Part shown: piece by piece, positions 1-7,003 of the stretch
Layout of the letters: the number at the start of each line of letters is the position of its first letter
Numbering within the stretch: the first letter of the stretch is position 1
From: Clostridia bacterium
GTDB taxonomy: Bacteria > Bacillota > Clostridia > TANB77 > UBA1234
Length of the DNA: 32,462 nucleotides
Direction of reading: 5' to 3'
NCBI GenBank assembly: GCA_017462965.1
Contig: JAFTQC010000057.1
Span: 1-32,462, forward strand
Notes under the pieces: model-generated
Databases searched by the model: none
Seen by the model: only the letters and a program-made list of their open reading frames with translations
Told to the model about the DNA's origin: nothing
Translations under genes and position numbers: made by a program

Positions 1-25
1 AAATCACCATATTAACTTCACGCAT
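1..25 (-). CDS. 5' end of a leftward gene, product unknown (partial)
   Basis: Only the first eight codons are inside the window, reading M-R-E-V-N-M-V-I. The start is supported by a clean GGAGGTG ribosome binding site on the minus strand (plus-strand cacctcc at 34-40), eight bases before the ATG at 25-23. Too little protein is visible to name a family. The upstream leader contains a direct repeat of GTCTCAAC (66-73 and 80-87, period 14) that could be an operator, but no convincing promoter was found. Confidence 0.55.
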
Positions 26-392
26 CGATTGCACACCTCCTTGCATTAAATTTTTATTTTCATTCGTCTCAACACGTTTGTCTCAACTACAACTTATTTT
101 CCCACAAAAGAATGCGCGTGTAAACGCACGCACTCGCGCGTGTTATTGAAATAGGTAGGGTTTGCGGATTTTCGCACCCCGTTTTTCCTTTACGGAAGCA
201 CCTTTTCACATTTCTGAATTGTGACAAAAATCGTCATTTATTAAGTTTAATTTACGTTTATATTACGTCCCAGTTACAAGCCCCGTAACAATTTTGTAAC
301 AATCATTTTAAAACTACCTTCTTCCCTTTTCTCCGTAGCCTTCCACACTCATTTCCCACTCGCCCTAGCAAAAGACACAAAAAAAGACCACG
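26..392. other. Intergenic region between divergent genes
   Basis: No gene is supported here. It holds the leader of the leftward gene, a GC-rich patch at about 112-145 with GCGCGTG present twice, a near-palindrome TGACAAAAATCGTCA at 222-236 (nearly identical to one at the abrB promoter), and GTTAC/GTAAC repeats around 270-300. From 393 the dispersed repeat elements begin. Confidence 0.5.
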
Positions 393-417
393 GGACAAAG
401 GGACGGGGCTTTTGTCC
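393..417 (+). repeat. Dispersed repeat, family A, copy 1
   Basis: A 25-base imperfect palindrome beginning GGACAAA and ending TTTGTCC around a GGGACGGGG core. The same unit lies inverted at 613-637. A family B unit follows directly at 424-452 (TTGGAA ... TTCCAA around GGGACGGTTCC). Confidence 0.85.
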
Positions 418-423
418 TTTTTT

Positions 424-452
424 TTGGAATTTGGGACGGTTCCTTTTTCCAA
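424..452 (+). repeat. Dispersed repeat, family B
   Basis: A 29-base unit with TTGGAA and TTCCAA ends and the core GGGACGGTTCC. It differs by one base from the unit at 9054-9082, and it is related to the palindrome at 21537-21599. Confidence 0.8.
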
Positions 453-478
453 ATTTAGCTCCATTTCCTGTGCAAATT

Positions 479-486
479 TTGTCGAA
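479..486 (+). promoter_or_regulatory. Spo0A-box-like site upstream of the nuclease gene
   Basis: The octamer TTGTCGAA matches the Spo0A (0A box) consensus exactly and lies nine bases before the -35 element at 496-501. The pilus-like operon promoter has the same arrangement with the same 9-base gap. Spo0A binding is an inference. Confidence 0.5.
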
Positions 487-495
487 CGATATTAA

Positions 496-525
496 TTGAC
501 AAACCAGTTATAACGAAGTTAAAAT
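496..525 (+). promoter_or_regulatory. Sigma-A-type promoter for the Rpn-like gene
   Basis: TTGACA at 496-501, an 18-base spacer, TAAAAT at 520-525. Transcription would start near 532 and run through two hairpins before the gene at 670. Confidence 0.55.
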
Positions 526-574
526 ATGCTTAGCAAATGGATATTGGGGGATATACAATTTCTTTTGAGAAATC

Positions 575-600
575 AAAGGGAATCGTATGTCCCTTTTTAT
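575..600 (+). terminator. Terminator-like hairpin in the leader of the Rpn-like gene
   Basis: AAAGGGA at 575-581 pairs with TCCCTTT at 590-596 and is followed by T-rich sequence. It lies between the promoter at 496-525 and the coding start at 670, so it could attenuate transcription. The stem is short. Confidence 0.35.
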
Positions 601-612
601 TTGTTTTTTTTG

Positions 613-637
613 GGACAAAAGCCCCGTCCCTTTGTCC
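613..637 (-). repeat. Dispersed repeat, family A, copy 2 (inverted)
   Basis: Exact reverse complement of the unit at 393-417. The two copies bracket 195 bases that contain the family B unit, the 0A-box-like site, the promoter and the leader of the nuclease gene. Confidence 0.85.
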
Positions 638-669
638 ATTTTTTTAAAAAGTAAGAAAGGAAGTATTGA

Positions 670-1596
670 ATGCAATTTACAAATCAAGAAATATTTAAAG
701 TTACACCTAAAAATGATATTGTTTTTAAGAAAATCTTTGGTACCAAGGGAAATGAGAGGATTCTTCAGGCTTTTCTCGAGTCGATACTTGATATTAAAAT
801 TAAGTCTTTGATGCTCGATTTGAATACCGAGATTCTTCCGGATTTTTATGATGGCAAGACTTCAAGGCTTGATGTGCTGGCAAAGCTTGATGATGGTACG
901 CTGGTGGATATTGAAGTGCAGATAAACAGCTACGGATTCAACGAAAAGAGATGCCTAGAGTATTGGAGTAGGTTATATACTAAGGAGCTTGAGAAGGGTC
1001 AAGATTATGTTAAACTTAATAAAACAATATGCATATGGATCATTGATGGTGCTGTCTATGACGATTTTAAGGAGTTTGAGAGTACGTGGAAAATTAGCGA
1101 GGAGAAATACGGATTAAAAGGACATTTTAATGATTTCGAAATACATATTATTGAATTGAAAAAGTTTAGGGAAAATGCTATAATGGAGCCAAGAAAGAAA
1201 GAATTCTGGTTGTGGTTTATAGACCATACCAATGAGGAGTTGGTGAAGATGGGGAGAATAACCGAGGAGCAATTGAATGAGGCATACGAAGAGTACATGC
1301 GAATAACTTCTGACAAGGCTATGATGACCGCCATAATAAATAAGCAAATCGCTGAGCAAGACGAGATTGCGAGGAATAGAATGATGAAAGAAGAAGCAAT
1401 GGCGGAAGGAAGAGCCGAAGGAATAGCCAAAGGAAGAGCCGAAGGAATAGCCAAAGGAAGAGCCGAAGGCTTGGAAAAGGGCAGAGAAGAAATGAAAAAA
1501 GAAATGGCCAAAAAGCTGCTAGATGCAAAAATGGATATTAATCAAATAGCTGAAATAACTGGACTTTCAATACAGGAAATTGAAAAACTAAAATAA
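670..1596 (+). CDS. Rpn/PDDEXK_2-family PD-(D/E)XK nuclease (transposase-like)
   Basis: A 308-residue protein that looks like the COG5464 / PDDEXK_2 family, often annotated as Rpn recombination-promoting nuclease or putative transposase. The N-terminal part has the family pattern of a phenylalanine-lysine-rich start, the active-site aspartate D68 in a RLDVLAK motif and E82-x-Q84 in DIEVQ, then a conserved EYWSRLY segment near residue 97. The C-terminal third is a charged helix with repeated G-(R/I)-A-(E/K)-G units, encoded by a 24-base DNA repeat at about 1408-1470, followed by a helical tail (ITGLSIQEIEKL) typical of the family. The start ATG has AAGAAAGGAAG upstream. No terminal inverted repeats typical of an insertion sequence flank it, although dispersed repeats lie on both sides. 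Family members act on DNA and raise recombination frequency in E. coli; the role here is unknown. Confidence 0.88.
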   Translation: MQFTNQEIFKVTPKNDIVFKKIFGTKGNERILQAFLESILDIKIKSLMLDLNTEILPDFYDGKTSRLDVLAKLDDGTLVDIEVQINSYGFNEKRCLEYWSRLYTKELEKGQDYVKLNKTICIWIIDGAVYDDFKEFESTWKISEEKYGLKGHFNDFEIHIIELKKFRENAIMEPRKKEFWLWFIDHTNEELVKMGRITEEQLNEAYEEYMRITSDKAMMTAIINKQIAEQDEIARNRMMKEEAMAEGRAEGIAKGRAEGIAKGRAEGLEKGREEMKKEMAKKLLDAKMDINQIAEITGLSIQEIEKLK

Positions 1597-1648
1597 ACAA
1601 TCACGCAGAATCGTCTCATGAAAATTGGGACGATTCCTTTTTTTCGCT

Positions 1649-1735
1649 TGAAACACGAGGGACGTCCGTTAAATGTTCATTTTTTGTAAATTTATTACAT
1701 TTCTTGAACATTTAACGGACGTCCCTCGTGTTTCA
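1649..1735. repeat. Perfect 31-bp inverted repeat, family C
   Basis: Arms 1649-1679 and 1705-1735 are perfect reverse complements around a 25-base loop. Each arm contains GGGACGTCC. The loop contains a second small inverted repeat (GTAA ... TTAC). A partial family B core (GGGACGATTCC) lies just before, at 1627-1637. It may act as terminator of the nuclease gene, but there is no T-run directly after the stem. Confidence 0.85.
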
Positions 1736-1762
1736 GTTTACCTTTATTACCACTACATTATG

Positions 1763-1791
1763 TTGACCGTTTTGTAAAAATATGTTATAAT
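1763..1791 (+). promoter_or_regulatory. Sigma-A-type promoter of the C-rich membrane-protein gene
   Basis: TTGACC at 1763-1768, a 17-base spacer, TATAAT at 1786-1791. The leader to the ATG at 1887 is about 90 bases. Confidence 0.75.
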
Positions 1792-1886
1792 TTTTCTCGG
1801 TATTCAATTGTTTCTCTGGTCAATCTAGTCACGGTGTATTCCTTGTGTCCCTACGAATTGACAAACATCATTAAGGAGGAAGAACA

Positions 1887-3488
1887 ATGATCTCAATCGT
1901 AATCTCAACCGTCATCTCCGCTCTGCTCTCTGGTGGATTGTACTACCTGGCACAGCCTGCGCTGAACTTCGCAAGTGGCGGATTCTGGTGGTTCCTGTTC
2001 GGCGTCGGCGTAATCTTCACCATCGTCGAATGGCTCGGCTTCTACATCGCTGACGAATGCTGTTACAACGCCCACCCGCTGCCGGCAATCATCGCATCTG
2101 GCTTCACTGGCCTGGTCGCTGTTGTTGGCGTCATCCTGTTTCTCGCTTCAACGGAAATGTTCCAGGCTAACGACTACCGGAACGCACACGAAGTGAAGCT
2201 TGCAAACGAAGGCGTCGCAGTAAGCGCACTGCCGGCGGTCGATACGAAAGATGATATTCCTGTCATCGACGTTTACACCGCAGCAAAGCTGGGCGACCGT
2301 GCCATGGGCGTGATGGAAAAATACCTGTCGCAGTACGAAGTCAGCAACGAATACACGCTGATTGAGTACAACGGAGAGTTTTTCCGCATCAGCCCCCTCG
2401 AGTACGGCGGCTTCTGGAAGTACAACAATTCCAAGGCCACCGGCATCCCCGGTTACGTCATGGTAAACATCTACTCTGGTGAGGCGAAACTTGTCGAACT
2501 CCCTGCAGAACTCGCTATCCGCTACGCGCCTAGTGCTTTCTGGGGCAAAGACATGTTCCGTCATCTCCGCGGTCAGTACGGCGGCACTATTTTCGGCGAC
2601 TATCATTTCGAAATCGACGAAACTGGTACCCCTTACTACATCATCTCGACCATGAAGCCCACCGCCGGCGTTTTTGGCGCAAGCGTAGTTAACGGCGTAA
2701 TCATCATGAATGCTGCGACCGGCGAATCCCAGAAATTCGCGCTGTCCAATGTTCCCGAATGGGTTGACAACGTCTACTCCATCGGGCATCTCATGGAGGA
2801 AATCGACTGGCACTTCTCCTACATTCACGGTGCCTTCAATTTCTCCAACAAGGACGTGCGTAGAACTTCCTACTACTTCGACCACTCCCAGTACTACATG
2901 TATCCTGACGGTGGCGACGTGATTTTGTACACCGGCGTGACCTCCGCTGGTAATGATGAATCTAATATTGGCTTCATTTTGGCCAATATGCGAACTGGTG
3001 AAATCACTTACTATGCGGCACCTGGCGCCGAAGAATCTTCCGCTCAGGCATCTGCTAAGGGTTTGGTTCAGCAGTATGGCTATTCCGCTGGTCCTGTCAT
3101 GCTTGTAAACATCGACGGCATCGAATCGTACTTCCTGACTCTGAAAGACAATCAGGGCCTGGTAAAGCGCTATGCCCTCGTAAACAAGGAAGACTACAAC
3201 ATCGTCGCCGTTGAAGAAATGGTCGACAAAGTTGTATTCTCCTACAGGCAGAAGGTAACCACGCTCGAAGCCCAGGGTGACGCTGGCGTCGTCGAATCCG
3301 TCTATGAAGCTGTAATCAATGGCAACACCACTTACATCTTCAAGCTGGTCGGCATCGACACCTACTACCTGTCCGACATCTCCGTCTCCTACGCCCAGCA
3401 CTCCCGCCTCACTGCCGGCACCACCGTCGAGCTCTCCTACATCGAGCAAAGCGACGTCCGCATCGTAGAAAACATCACCTTCAAGTAA
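1887..3488 (+). CDS. Large membrane protein of a conserved Firmicutes family, function unknown
   Basis: A 533-residue protein with about three membrane segments (roughly residues 4-22, 33-52 and 64-90) followed by a 440-residue soluble domain. The domain has stretches I recall from a widespread family of uncharacterised Firmicutes membrane proteins, for example GIPGYVMVN, VPEWVDNVY, VILYTGVTS, DESNIGFILANMRTGE and PGAEESSAQASAKG. No catalytic motif is evident. The start has AAGGAGG eight bases upstream. Codon use is unlike the neighbours: ATC, CTG, GGC, GTC and TAC dominate, making the gene visibly richer in G and C than the AT-rich genes around it. It has its own promoter at 1763-1791 and a terminator at 3493-3528, and a long antisense open frame (2148-3491) that is only a by-product of this composition. 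Transfer from another genome is the simplest explanation. The family call rests on memory, not on a search. Confidence 0.8.
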   Translation: MISIVISTVISALLSGGLYYLAQPALNFASGGFWWFLFGVGVIFTIVEWLGFYIADECCYNAHPLPAIIASGFTGLVAVVGVILFLASTEMFQANDYRNAHEVKLANEGVAVSALPAVDTKDDIPVIDVYTAAKLGDRAMGVMEKYLSQYEVSNEYTLIEYNGEFFRISPLEYGGFWKYNNSKATGIPGYVMVNIYSGEAKLVELPAELAIRYAPSAFWGKDMFRHLRGQYGGTIFGDYHFEIDETGTPYYIISTMKPTAGVFGASVVNGVIIMNAATGESQKFALSNVPEWVDNVYSIGHLMEEIDWHFSYIHGAFNFSNKDVRRTSYYFDHSQYYMYPDGGDVILYTGVTSAGNDESNIGFILANMRTGEITYYAAPGAEESSAQASAKGLVQQYGYSAGPVMLVNIDGIESYFLTLKDNQGLVKRYALVNKEDYNIVAVEEMVDKVVFSYRQKVTTLEAQGDAGVVESVYEAVINGNTTYIFKLVGIDTYYLSDISVSYAQHSRLTAGTTVELSYIEQSDVRIVENITFK

Positions 3489-3492
3489 CAAA

Positions 3493-3528
3493 AAGCCCGC
3501 AACATCTCACGATGCTGCGGGTTTCCTT
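3493..3528. terminator. Bidirectional rho-independent terminator
   Basis: An 11-base stem (CCCGCAACATC with GATGCTGCGGG, one mismatch) with a four-base loop. It is followed by GTTTCCTTT on the plus strand and by GCTTTTTG on the minus strand, so it suits both the upstream rightward gene and trpS, which converges on it. Confidence 0.8.
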
Positions 3529-3579
3529 TATCTGTTTTAATTTTAATCTATCATGATATAATTTATCAACAACTCTATC

Positions 3580-4566
3580 TTATCTTCTTAGCCCAATCTT
3601 ATTCTTCATCATCTCATACTTTGCCTTCGCGATTTCTCTAGACTTCTTCATTCCCTCATCCAAAATTTTGTCCAATTCATCGCTATTTATAAGCTCATTG
3701 TATCTTGCCTGAATCTTCTCAAATTTTTCTGCAACCACATCGCCTACAGCTTTTTTGAATGTTCCATAGTTTGCATCCGCAAATTGTTCTACAACTTCTT
3801 CCTTAGAAACACCAGTCAAACTTGTGTAAATATTGATAAGATTAGCAATTCCAGGTTGATTCTCTGGATCATAATTTACTTTACCAACAGAATCAGTAAC
3901 CGCAGAATTTATCTTCTTTCTAATTGTATTTACATCATCCAAAATTCTGATAACACCCTTTTGACTTTCCGAAGATTTACTCATTTTCTTCGTTGGATCT
4001 TGCAAATCCATAATCTTCGTACCAGCTTCTCTTATTAGAGGCTCAGGCACTACAAAAGTATCACCATATTTTTTGTTAAATCTAATCGCAATATCTCTAG
4101 CAATCTCAACATGTTGCTTTTGATCAATTCCCACAGGAACATAGTGAGTATCGTACGCAAGAATGTCTGCAGCCATTAACGCTGGATACGTAAATAATCC
4201 CGCTGTGAAATTCTGATTTTTTGCACTCTTATCCTTAAATTGAGTCATTCTACTAAGTTCCCCAAAATATGTATTACACTCAAGCATCCATGAAATATTT
4301 GCATGAAACTCATTATCCGACTGCAAGAAAATCAAATTCTTTTCAGGATCAATCCCGCAAGCAATATAAATTGCAACAAGCTGTCTTATATTATTCGCAA
4401 GCGTCTCACTATCAATCGGAACCGTAATCGCATGCATATCCGCAATAAAAATTATTGATTTATATTTCTCTTGATATTCAACCATTTGCTTAATCGCGCC
4501 AATATAATTCCCAAGCGTAATCGTACCAGTAGGTTGAAGACCAGTAAGCATTAATTTTTTCTCCAT
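3580..4566 (-). CDS. trpS: Tryptophan--tRNA ligase
   Basis: A 328-residue class I aminoacyl-tRNA synthetase, the usual length for bacterial TrpS. It charges tRNA-Trp with tryptophan in the cytoplasm. The N-terminal TGLQPTGTITLGNYIGA segment carries the HIGH-equivalent (TLGN, residues 17-20), and KMSKS is exact at residues 194-198. IADMHAIT (41-48) and VPVGIDQKQHVE (143-154) are further family signatures. The start ATG has AGGGGA upstream. Only 25 bases separate it from the ATPase gene upstream, leaving no room for a T-box leader, so it probably shares that gene's transcript or relies on a weak internal promoter. It ends at a bidirectional terminator. Confidence 0.97.
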   Translation of the reverse strand: MEKKLMLTGLQPTGTITLGNYIGAIKQMVEYQEKYKSIIFIADMHAITVPIDSETLANNIRQLVAIYIACGIDPEKNLIFLQSDNEFHANISWMLECNTYFGELSRMTQFKDKSAKNQNFTAGLFTYPALMAADILAYDTHYVPVGIDQKQHVEIARDIAIRFNKKYGDTFVVPEPLIREAGTKIMDLQDPTKKMSKSSESQKGVIRILDDVNTIRKKINSAVTDSVGKVNYDPENQPGIANLINIYTSLTGVSKEEVVEQFADANYGTFKKAVGDVVAEKFEKIQARYNELINSDELDKILDEGMKKSREIAKAKYEMMKNKIGLRR

Positions 4567-4591
4567 TTTAATTCCCCTAACTTTTTTATAA

Positions 4592-5947
4592 TTATTGCTC
4601 TATATAAATTTTATTAGTATCCTTTAAATATCTCTTTAGTAAGAAAGCGCAAAAATACGGAAACGTATATATTTTATTCGCATACCCTATGTTTCCATTT
4701 GCGAACTTGATACCATATTTTATGCAATCATATTTATCACTACTTATTAGTGAAGATAGAGATTTTGACTTATTATTTTTAGCCTTCACTTCAACAGGTA
4801 TCAATTCTGAAGCTGTTCTAACAAAAAAATCTTCCTCTAGTCTCGAATCCTCTTTCTTGTAGTAGTATAGCTCATATCCGCTCTTTTTTAAAGCTTCTCC
4901 TATCATATTTTCATACAACGCACCTTTATAGACTCCCAAATTCCTATTAGCTCTTAAATCTTCCCCAGCTTCCTCATCAAGCATCGCTACCATCAAACCG
5001 GTATCAGCAAAATAAATTTTATATTTTGTTTCATCAAAATTCCCTTTAAGCGGAAGCGCCGGAAAATTCAAACAATAACAAAGGTGAATCATCCCCGCAT
5101 CATTAAGCCATTCTATGCACCCTCTATAATCCTTAAACCTTGCACCCGCCGCAACCTTAGTGATTTGAAACTTTTTATTATCTTTCGCAAGTTGCACAGG
5201 AATCTGATTAAAAACATTAAGAATTCTAGTTTGGTCCATCCCCTCTGCATATTTTCTAATATCTTCCTTATAATCTAAAATTAATTGTCTCTGAATTTCC
5301 AAAGTTCCTTCAAATGTACCATTCTGTATGTATTCACGTACAACACCAGGCATTCCACCCAATATACAAAAATCAAGAAATAACGCATTTAAAACAGATA
5401 ATTCAAGTTCATTAAAAGGCTTCAGCTCTTTCATGTGAGAAAAAATATTGTCAACAAAATCATCCCCATATCCTTTCGACCACAAGAACTCCTCAAAATC
5501 CATCGATTTCATCTCATAGTCAATTTTGTAACCAACACTATTGCTCTCAATTTTTTTATAATTAATTCCAAGCATAGAACCACTGCATATAACATCAAAC
5601 CTAGCATCAATACAAAAAAACTTCAAAGACGTTGCTATTTCAGGACATTCCTGTATCTCATCAAAAAAAATAATCGTCTTGTTAGGAACAAATTTTTTCG
5701 ATGGATCTAAAAGAGAAATATTTTTTATAATATCATCCGTCTTATATCCATCTATTATTATATTTTTGTACTTCGGCTCCTCAACAAAGTTTATGTATAC
5801 AATACTCTCATAATGCTCTTTAGCAAATTTGTTTATTGATTCTGTTTTTCCAATCTGTCTTGCACCTTTAACAACGATTGGCTTTTTATTTTCAGTATTT
5901 TTCCATTTTACTAAAAATTCGTCTATTTTTCTTCTTAAATATGCCAT
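4592..5947 (-). CDS. AAA-type ATPase with DUF4143 domain
   Basis: A 451-residue protein of the large bacterial and archaeal family with an AAA_14-type ATPase domain and a C-terminal DUF4143 domain. Walker A is GARQIGKT (28-35) and Walker B is TIIFFDEIQE (91-100). Towards the C-terminus IPVEVKAKNNKS resembles the restriction-endonuclease-like lobe common in this family (E-x-K). The biological role of these ATPases is not settled; some are thought to be parts of mobile or defence-related loci, but nothing next to this copy points that way. The ATG at 5947 has GAGGTG seven bases upstream and a good promoter at 5982-6010. Confidence 0.9.
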   Translation of the reverse strand: MAYLRRKIDEFLVKWKNTENKKPIVVKGARQIGKTESINKFAKEHYESIVYINFVEEPKYKNIIIDGYKTDDIIKNISLLDPSKKFVPNKTIIFFDEIQECPEIATSLKFFCIDARFDVICSGSMLGINYKKIESNSVGYKIDYEMKSMDFEEFLWSKGYGDDFVDNIFSHMKELKPFNELELSVLNALFLDFCILGGMPGVVREYIQNGTFEGTLEIQRQLILDYKEDIRKYAEGMDQTRILNVFNQIPVQLAKDNKKFQITKVAAGARFKDYRGCIEWLNDAGMIHLCYCLNFPALPLKGNFDETKYKIYFADTGLMVAMLDEEAGEDLRANRNLGVYKGALYENMIGEALKKSGYELYYYKKEDSRLEEDFFVRTASELIPVEVKAKNNKSKSLSSLISSDKYDCIKYGIKFANGNIGYANKIYTFPYFCAFLLKRYLKDTNKIYIEQ

Positions 5948-5981
5948 TCAAATTCACCTCGCTCTAACACATTCTATTATT

Positions 5982-6010
5982 ACTATACACCAAAAAATGG
6001 AATAAATCAA
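5982..6010 (-). promoter_or_regulatory. Sigma-A-type promoter of the ATPase gene
   Basis: On the minus strand: TTGATT (plus 6005-6010), a 17-base spacer, TATAGT (plus 5982-5987). The leader is about 30 bases. Confidence 0.65.
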
Positions 6011-6019
6011 TTTCCTTTC

Positions 6020-6073
6020 ACAAAAAAATGAGCGATTTTTTTGACATTTTTACAAAAAAATGAGCGAATTTTT
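6020..6073. repeat. Two direct repeats upstream of the ATPase promoter
   Basis: ACAAAAAAATGAGCGA occurs at 6020-6035 and again at 6052-6067, each followed by a T-run; the period is 32 bases. They lie just upstream of the promoter at 5982-6010, a position that suits a two-site operator. Confidence 0.55.
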
Positions 6074-6109
6074 ATATTTTTTTACAAAATCCGGAACAAT
6101 TATACATAA

Positions 6110-6874
6110 TTAAGATTCAATTTTATAAAATCTTTTCGCGTTTCTTGTTGTTATTTCCGCGATTTTTTCAAGAGAACATTCCCTCAAATCCGCAATCTTT
6201 TGCGCTGTATGAACAACATAAGCAGCTTCATTTCGTTTTCCTCTAAAAGGCTCTGGTGCAAGGTATGGCGCATCCGTCTCGATGAGCAATCTATCCTCCG
6301 GAATCAACTTCGCCACGTCAATTAAAGAACGTGCATTTTTAAAAGTAACCGGACCAGCAAGCGATACGTAGGCACCTAACTTTAGCACTTCCTTCAAAAC
6401 CTCCGTGCTTGAAGAAAAACAATGCATCACAAATCCATTCTCAATCTTGTTCTCCTTCAAGATTTTAAGCATATCCATATCAGCATCTCTGCTATGAATC
6501 ACAACCGGCTTCCCAAGCTCGTTCGCAATTTGAATCTGCTTTACAAAAATCTCTTTCTGCTTTGCAGCATCTCCACCGTAATGATAATCAAGACCAATCT
6601 CGCCAACAGCAACCACTTTCGGTTCTTTTGCAAGTTCATATATAAATTTAAAATCATCATCTAAGTCATCAACATTTTCCGGATGAATCCCAACAACTGC
6701 ATAAACGCCATCATATTTTTTAGCATCTTCCACAGCCTTCACCGAAGTTTCCTTATTATACCCAATGTTAGCCATATACAAAACACTATTTTTCTTAGCA
6801 TTCTCAACAATTTCATCCCTTATGCCATCATATTGTTCATCCATCAAATGCGTATGCGAATCAAAAAAAATCAT
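6110..6874 (-). CDS. tatD: TatD-family metal-dependent hydrolase / DNase
   Basis: A TIM-barrel hydrolase of about 254 residues, the standard TatD length; members have 3'-5' exonuclease activity on DNA and RNA. With the start at 6874 (MIFFDSHTHL), metal ligands fall at H7 and H9 (HTH), E92 (GEIGLDYH), H127 (VIHSRD), H151 (MHCFS) and D201 (ETDAPYLAP). The frame could also begin at the ATG at 6880 or a TTG at 6901, but the latter lies inside a repeat element. None of these starts has a recognisable Shine-Dalgarno, because a family A repeat unit (6896-6920) ends 15 bases upstream of the ATG at 6880. metG lies upstream on the same strand, as often seen in Firmicutes, but the two are separated by a repeat pair. 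Confidence 0.93.
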   Translation of the reverse strand: MIFFDSHTHLMDEQYDGIRDEIVENAKKNSVLYMANIGYNKETSVKAVEDAKKYDGVYAVVGIHPENVDDLDDDFKFIYELAKEPKVVAVGEIGLDYHYGGDAAKQKEIFVKQIQIANELGKPVVIHSRDADMDMLKILKENKIENGFVMHCFSSSTEVLKEVLKLGAYVSLAGPVTFKNARSLIDVAKLIPEDRLLIETDAPYLAPEPFRGKRNEAAYVVHTAQKIADLRECSLEKIAEITTRNAKRFYKIES

Positions 6875-6895
6875 ATACATGTTATTTAGAAAAAA

Positions 6896-6993
6896 GGACA
6901 AAGGGACGGGGCTTTTGTCCTTTTTTTCATCCCCTTCTTTATGTTAAAATTAGGATGTGTCTTTTTATGGACAAAAGCCCCGTCCCTTTGTCC
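6896..6993. repeat. Inverted pair of family A repeats between metG and tatD
   Basis: Units at 6896-6920 and 6969-6993 are exact reverse complements (25 bases) with 48 bases between. They are identical to the pair at 393-417 and 613-637. The paired RNA would form a strong stem that could terminate or stabilise the metG transcript. Confidence 0.88.
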
Positions 6994-7003
6994 ATTTTTT
7001 TAT

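Noticed and set aside
526-654. A short frame from ATG at 526 reading through the family A repeat
   Set aside because: There is no ribosome binding site, it starts at the -10 element of the promoter, and it ends in repeat sequence.
1056-1528. Antisense open frames over the repeat-coding C-terminus of the nuclease gene
   Set aside because: They arise from the low-complexity 24-base repeats; the translations are Ala/Ser/Leu-rich repeats with no start signal.
670-1596. An active insertion sequence carrying the Rpn-like gene
   Set aside because: The repeats on either side are of different families and also occur far from this gene; no terminal inverted repeats or target duplication were seen.
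2148-3491. A 447-codon open frame antisense to the C-rich membrane protein gene
   Set aside because: It mirrors the codon bias of the sense gene, has no ribosome binding site and no recognisable protein features.
4592-5947. Part of a defence system based on the DUF4143 ATPase
   Set aside because: Its neighbours are housekeeping genes (trpS, tatD) and no toxin, nuclease or methylase is next to it.
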